Positions 53,787-64,000 of a stretch of DNA of 64,000 nucleotides are shown piece after piece. The DNA comes from Merluccius polli. Its lineage: Eukaryota; Chordata; Actinopteri; Gadiformes; Merlucciidae. How positions within the stretch are numbered: position 1 is the stretch's first letter; each line of letters starts with the position of its first letter. Both the position numbers and the translations under genes were made by a program. The stretch is from contig JAOPHQ010006635.1 of the NCBI GenBank assembly GCA_030340625.1, forward strand, positions 1 through 64,000, written 5' to 3'. The notes beneath the pieces were generated by a model that was not told the DNA's origin, did no database searches, and saw only the letters and a program-made list of their open reading frames with translations.

Positions 53787-54274
53787 CGGGGACCGGGCGC
53801 TTCACAGGTTGGACTCATATAGCGCCGGGCCCCTCTTGGGATAAAGAGGGGCCAACCGGCGAACTTGTCGCTGTAATTGTTCCCCCCCCCCTCTGTAAGA
53901 GCAGGCCCTCCAGATGCACTAGAGGGGCTCCCCCCCCCCCACACACACACACACACTTCATATATCTGTGCAGCGACGGCTCACGTCGAGGACATTGTTC
54001 TCTTTGTTCGCTACAGTGTCGGACCCCAAGGTTTGAAGGTGGTCAAAATGGCGGCGGTGCAATTAATTACAGCCGTCCTGCTGCAACACACTCCGCGCAT
54101 TGAAAATAATACCGTTGCGTGATGTGAGCGGTTCTATTTCTCTCATCGTGATGAGGTTGTGGGCACTGTGTGTAGGAAGGAAAAGCAATAGCATATGCTT
54201 ATTTGCTTGTGTGTATGTGTGTGTGCCCATATGCTGCACAGTTTGGTAAATAATGATTCTAGGGATTGTATGTG

Positions 54275-54279
<5 letters not shown>

Positions 54280-54347
<68 letters not shown>

Positions 54348-54350
54348 CCC

Positions 54351-54380
<30 letters not shown>
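54280..54380 (+). repeat. (TA)n followed by (GT)n
   Basis: TA tract (about 50 bp) running into two GT tracts. Confidence 0.95.
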
Positions 54381-54381
<1 letters not shown>

Positions 54382-54760
54382 ATGCCCACGCATGCATGAC
54401 CAAACGTTCGCAGTGCCTTGGCGCCCAACATCTGGCGCTGGTCTATGATTGGTGTTGCGAACCCTCAGGCCATTTCCTGGGTGATAGATGACGCCTATCA
54501 CAACTTGTCGGCAAGGACCCCCCCGCTCGCCAACCAGCCCACCAGCCAATCAGCTGCCTCCATGCAGACCCCCCCCCCCCCCCCCCCCCCCCCCGCCACC
54601 ACCCCTAACTTTCACTTAACGGGATGGGGGGGGTGGAAGGGTGTGTGGGGAAGAGGTTGTGATCCATTCCCTCTTATGAATAGTATACACAAATGCAGAG
54701 CTATGCTGTGTTTGGATTTAGAGGAATACATATTCATTAAAAAAAAGGGTAAAGAAAATG

Positions 54761-54794
54761 TGTGTGTGTGTGTGTGCATATATATATATATACA

Positions 54795-54857
<63 letters not shown>
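54761..54857 (+). repeat. (GT)n and long (TA)n
   Basis: GT tract, then TA tracts split by CAGTA; the TA part is about 70 bp. Confidence 0.95.
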
Positions 54858-54860
<3 letters not shown>

Positions 54861-55025
54861 GTATGTATGTGTTTATGCCTCTGGTAAGTGTATGCTTAGG
54901 AATTGGTATAGCATAGAAATACAGCGAAGTGGTGATTATTGTTTGGTATTTGTTATTGGTGGTTTTTCTTTTAATGTCTCCAGCAGACACCCGTGACGAT
55001 TCTGTGCCCTCTGCTGCTGCAGAGG

Positions 55026-55110
55026 TGCGTGGATGTGTATGGATGGATGTGTATGTGTATGGATGGATGTGTGTATGTGTATGGATGGATGTGTGTGTGT
55101 GTGTATGTGT
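55026..55110 (+). repeat. GGATGGATGTGTATGTGTAT minisatellite
   Basis: About four units of roughly 20 bp (TATGGATGGATGTGTRTGTG) in tandem, ending in a GT tract. Confidence 0.85.
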
Positions 55111-55454
55111 GTATGAATAAGTGGTCCAGTTTTAATAAATTCCCCCCTCCATGTAACATGAGTCATGTTACTCACGTCCGCTTGCTTGAAGAAATATGGT
55201 CCCTATCCAGAGATAACTCCCTATCCATTCGGAAGAATAAGTAAAGGTTGTTTTGTTGTTGTTGTTGTTGCTCATTGTACATCATTGCTTGTTGGGCATT
55301 AAGAACAGAAAACAGAACATAAAAAACAGATCTGCATCATAACGTATTGAGGCCATTAAACAACGAGAAATAAGCAGGATGCCCAAGAGGCTGTTTGTTT
55401 TCTTTTGTTTGTTTCGTGTTGCTTTTTATGGTTGATTTATGCTTGGAAATGTAC

Positions 55455-55459
55455 ACACA

Positions 55460-55497
<38 letters not shown>

Positions 55498-55735
55498 AAC
55501 ATACACACGCACCAACACACACACACACACACGCACACACACACCAACACACACACACACACCAACACACACACGCACCAACGCACACACACACTCACCA
55601 ACACACACACACACACCAACACACACACGCCAGCATACACCATCACACACACACACACAGACCAACACACACACACACCAACACACAAACACACACACAC
55701 ACCAACACACAAACACACACACACACACTGCTAAA
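55455..55735 (+). repeat. CA/ACCAAC minisatellite
   Basis: Long array of CA with regularly spaced CACCAACACA interruptions; it ends CACTGCTAAAATGTG. On the other strand this end matches the left flank of the GT array at 52.34 kb (CACATTTTAGCA). Confidence 0.9.
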
Positions 55736-56454
55736 ATGTGCAGTGCTTAATGGATGAAGCAGGTCGGGGCTTAGCAGAGTGCGGTCTCGGGGCGCGGGGT
55801 GGCTTTGCCGGTGCCTGATAATAAGTGATGGATGACTGTGGCGGAGGACACTGACAGGCTGCTTGGCTGGCCTTTACCCTCGACCAGTTCCACCCTCACA
55901 TGTGTGAAATAGCCAATTACTCCGTTGCGTATTGGAAATAATAGGATGATGAGCAAATGGCTACTGTGGGATCTGGTGGCGGCGGTGGGGGGGGGTGGAG
56001 GGGGTTCGCGCCGACCGAGAAGCAAGATGAAGTTGTGCGTGGAGGAGCAGCTGCTGTTATCACCCCCAACCCGGCCTGCCTGGACACCGCCGGGCCAGCG
56101 GAGGGAGAGGGAGAGGGTCGCCCCCTCCCTGTTGTTTTCCCCCGCTGACCACCATGTCCCTGTCCTGTATTGACTCAAAGGGTATGAGCCGCGGTACCGT
56201 CGTGTTACACAGGAGCTAATTCACAAAAATAAATCCTCCTTTTAGAGGCTGTTAAATGGATAATGCACACATCCCACAAAGGCATTTTACACCGTCTCTG
56301 CCTGGGAATGGAAAGTGGTGTTCACTATTTACTAATGCTAGCCAGCCATGAGATATTGACGGAGCGATCTGTCTTTATAAAGCACAGTAAAGAAATTCCA
56401 ATCTATGTTGAGAAATCACATCATCAAAACCAGTGACTGCATCTCTCTCTCCGC

Positions 56455-56592
56455 CGTCTATCTTTCTTCTGTCTGCCTGTCCGGCTGGCTGCTTCCTGTC
56501 TGTCTGCCTGCCTGTGTGTCTGTCTGCCAGCCTACCTGTCTGTTTGCTGTCTGTCTGTCTGCCTGCCTGCCTGTCTCTCTGTCTGTGTCATG
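56455..56592 (+). repeat. CTGT/CTGC tetranucleotide array
   Basis: Degenerate array of CTGT, CTGC and CTGCCTGC units with GGCTGGCTGC and CCAGCCTACC interruptions. Confidence 0.85.
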
Positions 56593-57139
56593 GTGGAGGG
56601 CGGATGGGGGGCTGTTCTTCTTGAGTAGCGCCTCCCATCCCAGATACAGAGAACTGTCCCTCTTCATCATGGGACAGGTTATTTTTACATAACGCTGACT
56701 GCCTGGGCTGCTTTCTGACATGTCAGCCATTACACGCCACAGCAGTATGTTCTTTATGACTTCTTCTTCTCCGTCTCCACTGACCACCATCACCATCTTT
56801 CCTCCGTGTTGGTATTCTGCTCCCGCCATATTTTATCTTTTTCTCCTCTCTGTTATCCCTCCTCTTGGTTCCATTTATCTAATTTTCAAACTAAGTGGCG
56901 TATGCTTTGGAGCATATCGTTTTTCTGAGAAAGGAGTATCGATGGCAATAGATAAGTAAATATAGTTTCCAGTCACATAGGTTGGTTCATGTCACAGACA
57001 GCTTGCAGGTTTTCCTGAATAAAAATAAATGTTTTAATGTTAAAGATAGGCTTATGATAGGTCTAAACATACGCCTATAAAGCAGGCCTGGGTTCCATCC
57101 GACTGGTCATCTTCTAATCCCTGGGTTGCTGACAAAAAC

Positions 57140-57183
57140 ATAAGGTGTTTAATTAGACAAGTATGTCTAATTAAACACCTTAT
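57140..57183. repeat. perfect hairpin, 20-bp arms, 4-base loop
   Basis: ATAAGGTGTTTAATTAGACA, loop AGTA, then TGTCTAATTAAACACCTTAT. The arms are exactly complementary. Confidence 0.95.
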
Positions 57184-58839
57184 TGATTCACAAAACAGTA
57201 TGTCCGTGGTGCTGTTTCCACCATGGTTGATTTCATTTTGTTGCTAAACCCCACATACTCTTTTGTCATCTTCTGTTCAGTTAACATTGACCGGGTGAAA
57301 GGAATATTCTCTGCGTTAAGAAAAGGGCTTAGTTTTATACTTTTTTTACAATTACAATTTAGTATCTAATCTTAATTTCACCTCACTTTATTGCGTCGCT
57401 GCTTGCAAGTGTCAACGTATCAATGTGTTCATCCATACCATTTCACTATCTTGTCAGAGTGTATATCTTTGTTGTGTGATTACAGCAAGATTATAAAATA
57501 AAATATTGGGATAAGTACAATAAATCACCCTGTGCAGAAGCTTCTTTGCATATTTGTTCAGCTGCCAAATTTCCTGAAGCCAAACAGCCAGCAATTTCTC
57601 TCTCGCCTGCCTTTCTTTTCTTGACGGGAGGGCAATTGAAAACCTCCATGCTTTGTCTAATATGGCAGCCAACTGGCCTCTGACATGGCCAAAAAAAGCA
57701 CAGGATTCATTATACATTGTAGTGCATGGATCAATAGTTCATAACGGTACACACTGGCAATATTTGACTGGCAATTAGCATTCACCAACATGATCACGTA
57801 ACTTACTAGCTGTCGTTTCATGCAACCAGAGCCAAGCAATTTAGCTTCATTCAATTTTTGAATTATCAGTTCTCCACCCAGAAGCAAATGAAAAATGGAT
57901 TGGGGCGGTCTTTTTTTTTTCTCATAATGTGAATCGTAAGAAGTATTTCTTCAACACAATACTGAGATCAACTTTATTGCTGAAATACCGCTGCCTACCA
58001 ACTGTCACAGTTTAATCAACAGTACGAATCCCTCTCGTTGCATGTAGATTTTGAAGGGGGGCTTCACTTACCAGGTCCTTCCTGGATGCTAGCTGATGGC
58101 GATGGATGATCCATAATGCATCACTCTACTGGGGCTTAGTGGCGGGTCCTCTGGCCAAGCGTCATCGCCTGTACCAATAAGCAGATTGCAGTTTTAAGCA
58201 GATTGGTAAATGACCTCATCACTGACCCTTTGGCCACTATATTCCTGCCACTGTAAACAATAAAACACATTTGACCGCCCTACACCGTTGTCATACATCA
58301 CGGCAGAAAGCATTTTCTCTTGGCTGCAGGATGGAGAACTTCAGCCTGCACTCTAGGAGTCGGAAAATATGGCATTGCATTACTTCGGTTAAATGGATGA
58401 ATTCAGTGGCCGCGGCGTATTTTGTTGTGTTCATGTCTCATCGACACCCTCTGGCTGAGTTTTGTTGTGAGCCACACATAATTCATTGATGGCATGATTG
58501 ACATGGGCAATGGGGCCTGGAATTGGGAGATGGCTGTGGAGAGTGTAGGTGTGCAAGGGGGGGGTGGAGTTGTGTTCCCTTCATTAGACAAGCCAGGGGA
58601 ATGCTCCCTCTGACCCGACGTTGACCCTTCCAACACAATTACAAACCACAGGTCTGTAGTCCTGGTTATTGATGCCTGCCACTGATGTGAGCAGCTACAC
58701 CGGGTACCTCCTCCCCTGGCTAATGTCTCGGGGCCCACCGGGGTGTGGAGACGCAAATGGACCAGAGAAGCTTAGAGCGTAAAGATGAGTTGTGCTTCCA
58801 ATCAACAACTGTAATTTCGTCATTTAGCACATGCTTTTT

Positions 58840-58940
58840 TTTCCACCCACCCCAAAGCAACTTACAGTGCATTTGAGATGCATCATTTAGGCAGGAGTAG
58901 GGCACCTTGCCCAAGGACACGTACAGGTAGATTGCACTGT
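58840..58940 (+). mobile_element. ancient repeat fragment
   Basis: CAAAGCAACTTACAGTGCAT and GGGCACCTTGCCCAAGGACA are phrases of a very common fish interspersed repeat. Ends are not defined. Confidence 0.5.
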
Positions 58941-59718
58941 TGGGGAAATATTTGCGAACAGGAAGAAAATCAAAGGGTATGTGCTTTGCACGCATAATTG
59001 GACTCATTGTATTCAAAGTTGGCGGTACGCCAGCATTCGGGCGATAGATCTTTCTCTCTCTCCCTTGTGCTGTAGTAAAACCTGAGATAGTTTCCAGCGA
59101 TTTTTTTTCTCTTTGTAGGTTGCCCTAAACTTTGCAACATATCTCATTTAAATTTAACTTACTGCTCCTTATTTGTGCCCTGAAAAGAAATCCTTCCACT
59201 GCACCTTTTCATTTTAATGGTGTTGAGCTGGCATGGTTCCCACATCACCACCACCCAGAGTGCATGCTGCTCATAGCATGGCATATCTTTATGGCTCTTG
59301 ACGCCAACTTGACCTATTCCGAATCCCTACTTTCCCAACTCTCGGGCCTAATCGGCAGAGCAGCCCTGCTAACATGGCTTTGTCCCTGCTCAGTGATGGA
59401 GCAGGGTGTGCGGCTCTGGGAAAGTGCCCTGTGTGATTAGTACATTGTGGCTAATTCAATTAATGGAAAGGGGGTCAGCTCCAGTGATGAAGTCAAGGGA
59501 GCCACTGAGTGATCTGGTGTCAGCGCATAGCTAATGTTGGAGTGTTCACAATGGTATTGGGGTGGGAGGGGTTGGCAGCACCTAATACTAGATTGCCATT
59601 ATGATCTGTTATAGGAAAAGGCCAGACCAAAGGCAAAACTGTACGTAATTTTCACTCTCGTATTCGATATGTGCCAGCTTTAGCGGAAAAACAGAGGATG
59701 AGTGGACCGGGTCTTTGT

Positions 59719-60110
59719 TAAAGGTGTACTGTGTAGAATTTGTAGAATGTGTTTATACCATGGCCTAGTGGATAATAATAATAATCCCATGAACATGAGA
59801 ATTGCTGTATTTTCGTTGCCTTAGAATGAGCCGTTTACATCTACATAGGGAGCGGGTCCTCTTCCACGGAGCCCGCCATGTTTCTACAGCAGCCCAGAAT
59901 GGACAAACTAGAGAGGACGCATTTTTTATTTCTAATCATAATCGCTATCTTACTTGTAAGCTATGACCTATAGTTTTACAGACTACATAACTAAATACAA
60001 TTTATAAATCTAACAAGGAACCTCATCACTTGAAACTGATTCATCATTATGGTGGCTCATTTCGCTGGTACTTGTGACTCAGTGACAATAAATTGAATCT
60101 CATCTCATCA
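59719..60110 (+). mobile_element. common teleost interspersed repeat
   Basis: TTAAAGGTGTACTGTGTAGA, GAGCCGTTTACATCTACATA and AGGGAGCGGGTCCTCTTCCA are phrases of a repeat that is abundant in percomorph genomes. The end GTGACAATAAATTGAATCTC looks like a LINE tail. The assignment is from memory of the pattern. Confidence 0.55.
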
Positions 60111-61033
60111 TCTCATCTCATCATTAAGTGAAATTCAAGTGCCAAGTTTGGGTACATCTTTAAATGACTCTACAAATGTCCTTAAATTACTCTACACATA
60201 TAATTGCAAAGCACTCCATTAGCCTAAATCTTAATATGGTCAAGGAAACAGGAAAAGAGACACATTGATGAGGGACACAATGGTCCCCATAAGGATGGCT
60301 AGAAATGCATTAGGTGCCTTCAGTATTTGTAATTTACTCTATAAATACAGACAGCTATCATCTATCTATATACAGCTATAATCTAACTGCTGCAGCCACT
60401 CAAGGTACAATGAAGCAAAACATGCAACTCAACAACCAATTAACCATTTAGTTATGGTAAAAATGTGGCAAGAGCTTAAATGAAAATCGGTGTCCTGAAA
60501 TGTGATTACGTAGTGACAAATGAGTAATACATTTGCAAAGTAGTCAATTTCTGATCGATCTGAATGGATCAATAGACCACAATGAACAGCAGCGAGGGCC
60601 ACACAGGCCATACAAAGGTTCAATAGGTCAGCTAGTAGGTCCAACACTCAGTAAGACCACAGTGCTGGCCCAGGTGGAAAGTCACATACGTAGTTCTATT
60701 TATTGCATGTTTTGCTGCTGTATTTGGTAGGTAAGTAGTTCATACAGATTAGCAAGTGTGTCTACCTAGTCTACAATAGTCAAGTGAAGGTCTATTTGTA
60801 GTAGTAGTAGTAGTATCTCAACTTGACTGCATAGCCTCGCTCCTCACATTTTTAAATGTTTTAAATTAAAAAACCTCTTATGCACTCTTCGGCTCTTGTC
60901 GTGGCAATTAAATAGTACTTATCTTAGCACTTAGCATCTTACCCTAGCTATCCATACTGTAAACCAGTTGGATAGCTAAACCTAGCAATTATGGTGCCCT
61001 TAGAAACTTGTTCTATTGACATCCTTGCTGTAT

Positions 61034-61080
61034 CGATGCTTTGGACACAAATGTCTGCTAAATGCCCTAACTGTAAACAT
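61034..61080 (+). mobile_element. SINE tail remnant
   Basis: CTTTGGACACAAATGTCTGC followed by TAAATGCCCTAACTGTAAAC matches the fish SINE tail form CTTTGGA-AAA-GTCTGCTAAATG. No head is visible upstream. Confidence 0.55.
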
Positions 61081-62694
61081 GTTAAATGGTAGTACTAGTA
61101 GTATGAATGTTGTGGGAACTAGAGGCTTGGGGTGGTCGTGGATAAGTCCGGCCAACATCAGTCCAATTCACACCATCAGAAAGCAGGTTTGGTCAGGGGG
61201 CTGTGCAAGGAGACATCCAGTTGTACTCCACACAAACGTGGGTGTAGAACCAGTAAGAAGATAAATCACAAATATGATTCAAAGTGACAAGATAACAAGA
61301 TTTGATCTGTATCAAAAGAGGACATACAACGCGTGTCTCTCCGCTATCAAACATCTGCCTTTTATTGGACTTGATTTATGGTCCGAAATATGGTCAGCAG
61401 AAAGAAAATAAAAAATAGCTTCAGTGCTTGTTCATCTCCAAACAGTGGACTTCAGTACAGCTCTCATGTATTTCAGCTTGACCTACCTTGCCCTGGTCCG
61501 AGTTTGTGGGGTAACACCGTTTATGAACCTGCTCCCTGTGTCAACAAAGACTCACTTTTGTAGCTCCGAGGCTGAGCAATTAGTCCACAAAATGGCTCGC
61601 TATAAATCTCCTCCGGGAAGCGTTTGACAGGGCCGGCCAGAGGTGAGCTCCTCAATGAGGAATTAAACACACCGTATTAGCTTGCAGCGGTTTTATGATG
61701 TCAGCAGGGGGTCTGTGGTGATAAAGGACAAAGATGCCACTGTATTATCTTGGGATTTATATCGTATACAACCTTTGTAATTTGTTTTTGGTTTGTTGAT
61801 TCAGGTCCCACTGCGGTAGAAAATGTGCATGTCACCACAGAATACAGAATTGTTTTCACACACTTTTTCTCCCCTCTAGAGTTGAAACAGTTTGAGTTTA
61901 TTCAAAGAAATAACATGGGGTTTCATTAATTGTATTTATTTTTGGCTTCCATTGCACATTACTTAACTTGAGTGCTCCCCAGTGCGGCAATATAATTTTT
62001 AGAGAATAAAACATTGTTTTTAGACAGAATAATGAGATGTTTTTTTTCAATATTTTTTTTGAATTTATACTGGGTTTGTCTTTTGAAACAATTATAAACT
62101 AGGTCTTTCAACAGTAATGTGTTGTGCACTGTTAATCTATTTAATTCATAATTAAAATATAGCGTTTTTCCAGTGCAAACCTCAACCTAAAACTGTACAA
62201 GAACGAAGTGGCTGTAAAATATACAGTATATTTTGTGTCCTTAAGACGTTCCACGTTTGAAGTCCAATCATCTGTCTTTTTGACACTGCATTTAAAACAT
62301 TGACATTGATGTTGGATGAGGACATCTTCTCTGCCTTGCCTCAGAGGCGATTGCCTTGCAGAGATAGAGCGAAGAGCAAACAAACAATCATCTGCAATTC
62401 AAAGCGGCGCATCCTTAATATATGTAGCATGTAATATATGGCAGGGACAACGCTGTGATCCACTCGTATAGAGAGACGTACATCATCTGAATAACCTTTT
62501 CACTCATAGCACTGCATTTGTGTACAAGCAGTTAAGTTTCAACGGGACCGTTTCCATGGATCATTTTAATTTGTTCTTTCTATGTGCCTTGCCACGTAAA
62601 GGGACATAGGGACAACTCAAAAGGTCTCATACAAGCAGGCAGTGCTCCTCTACTGTGATTCAGAGAGGGTTTCTCCGTGAGCCAAGTAACAGTG

Positions 62695-62695
<1 letters not shown>

Positions 62696-62745
<50 letters not shown>
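62696..62745 (+). repeat. (GT)n followed by poly-G
   Basis: Same GT-then-G layout as 52,953-53,011. Confidence 0.94.
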
Positions 62746-64000
62746 TTGTAAATTGCATGGTGCACATCGACGGATGTGTTGCCTGCTCCCTCATAACCAC
62801 TGTCTGATTTGTTAATATTGCCACACCCCCCCCCCCCCCCTGTTTGGCTTGATATGATGTGCAGTGGGAACAGGGAACCGGCTCCCATGGGTCTTCAGCT
62901 GCTCCATGGGAATCGTGTCCAGACCTGAAATCCATCCATCTAGAAATTGGCAGCCATGTATCCCTCAGCATGCGGCTGGGAGGCTGCGTGGAACCGGTCG
63001 CTCCCTCTAGGTTCAACCAAACAACTTTTTGATTAACAGTGGAATAGACGTCGTGGGTGTGCGATTAGGGAGGGAAAAAACACCATCATGTGAGGAGGAG
63101 CGGCGAGGTGAGGACCGGCGATGTTCTAGTCCAGGGGTCACAGCAGAAGATGGCTGTCCAATATGAGCGGTGAGGAGAGCCATGTGTGTCCTCCAGCTAT
63201 CTAGGGTCCATCAACTATATCTGTGGAGAGATCAATAAAACCCAAGGCACCATGATATATCTTTTTAATAGATGGCAGCTTGGAAGAAATATCACCTCAT
63301 CCGTTAATGCAACAGATTTCCTCAGCAGCGGTGAATTTTAGGGCCGTATTCCAGTTGTTGTTTTGTATTATTTGTTAAGGCTACAAGCAACAATTATTTG
63401 TTAACTTAGCCAGGGGTAGAGGTCGGATTCCCACCGGGCCCATGCTGGCAAAATGTGCACTCTCAGGATATTGTATGACAATCTAACTAAAAGTGCCCAC
63501 CAAACGGCATACATATTTTCTTATTTGTATCTGTCATCTGTTAGGCTGTCTAAGTAATGATCTCCCTGAGTGTGTGTTTCTGCCCACTGCCATCCGATGG
63601 GCACGTTGCACTTTGGCCAGTCAGCTGGCGTTGCGTGCACCTGGCTACCTGGCTATGCCTCCAGCTGAAACATTTCTCATTTTGGAGACGAACCCCCCAG
63701 GGCAGGCAAAAGCACTCTTTCAGAAAAGAAAAAAAAAAGCAAGCGGTTGCCATGGCAATGCTGGCAGGGCCGGCCCGGGGAGCTGTCTTCCCACGAATGC
63801 TTGAGGACCCCAAACACTTAATCATCTGACATTCGATAATTTGCTGTTGATAATAACTGGAAAATCAATGGCCAAACCCCAGCAATCCGGCACGCAGGAG
63901 CGACAGATGGCGGCGGTGAAGGGCTGCCGATGCGCTGATGAATTGCTGCCGTGTTTCGTGTGAAGGAGTGCACATCAGGGGAAGACCCCCTGGATAGACA

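Larger units (their letters stand above)
56600..64000 (+). other. pdzrn4: pdzrn4 intron, end of window
   Basis: No exon is supported. Content: a perfect hairpin at 57,140-57,183, an ancient-repeat fragment at 58.84-58.94 kb, a widespread teleost repeat at 59.72-60.1 kb, a SINE tail at 61.03-61.08 kb, and a GT/G array at 62.70-62.75 kb. This part has far fewer microsatellites than 18-56 kb. Unique AT-rich DNA dominates. Confidence 0.4.

Overview
This is vertebrate nuclear DNA, almost certainly from a teleost fish. Genes are split by short GT-AG introns. The contactin exons read as a fish cntn1 orthologue. tRNA-derived SINEs with fish-type tails, foldback MITEs and a hAT element are present, and dinucleotide and homopolymer microsatellites are very dense. 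There are no operons, bacterial genes or CRISPR arrays. Most long open frames here are translated microsatellites (CVCVC, THTHT, YIYIY, SLSLS, poly-Pro, poly-Gly) or shadows of real exons, and they are left out.

Region 1 (1-13,580, plus strand) is the 3' half of the contactin-1 gene. Eleven coding exons between 665 and 11,082 encode the sixth Ig domain, four fibronectin type III domains and the GPI-signal tail. All junctions keep phase (each domain starts in phase 1, each mid-domain junction is phase 0). A 3' UTR of about 2.5 kb follows. Introns carry a tRNA-type SINE (3.5 kb), a second SINE family (4.5 and 10.4 kb), and two small inverted-repeat elements in the last intron.

Region 2 (13.6-18.5 kb) is the intergenic spacer. 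It holds what may be a small spliced transcription unit (about 14.15-16.54 kb): CCAAT and CRE boxes, a strong donor, short exon-like blocks with good splice sites, and a poly(A) signal. It looks more like a non-coding or snoRNA-host gene than a protein gene.

Region 3 (18.5 kb to the end, plus strand) is read as the 5' part of pdzrn4, an E3 ligase of the PDZRN/LNX family. One GC-rich exon (18,488-18,732) encodes the coiled coil that precedes PDZ1 in this family. A likely 72-bp exon follows at 19,546-19,617. No RING exon and no PDZ exon was found. The remaining 44 kb is treated as intron. It holds a complete non-autonomous hAT element with an 8-bp target duplication and a perfect 32-bp palindrome, a probable solo LTR inside a GGAT minisatellite, other hairpins, a diverged repeat pair, CpG-rich patches, and stretches that look like conserved non-coding elements.

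Contactin-1 is a GPI-anchored neural adhesion protein. PDZRN4 is a cytoplasmic ligase and scaffold. They are neighbours by ancestral linkage (CNTN1-PDZRN4, paralogous to CNTN3-PDZRN3), not through a shared pathway visible here. I saw nothing that amounts to a new multi-gene system. The best candidates for something undescribed are the spacer transcript and the hairpin-forming elements.
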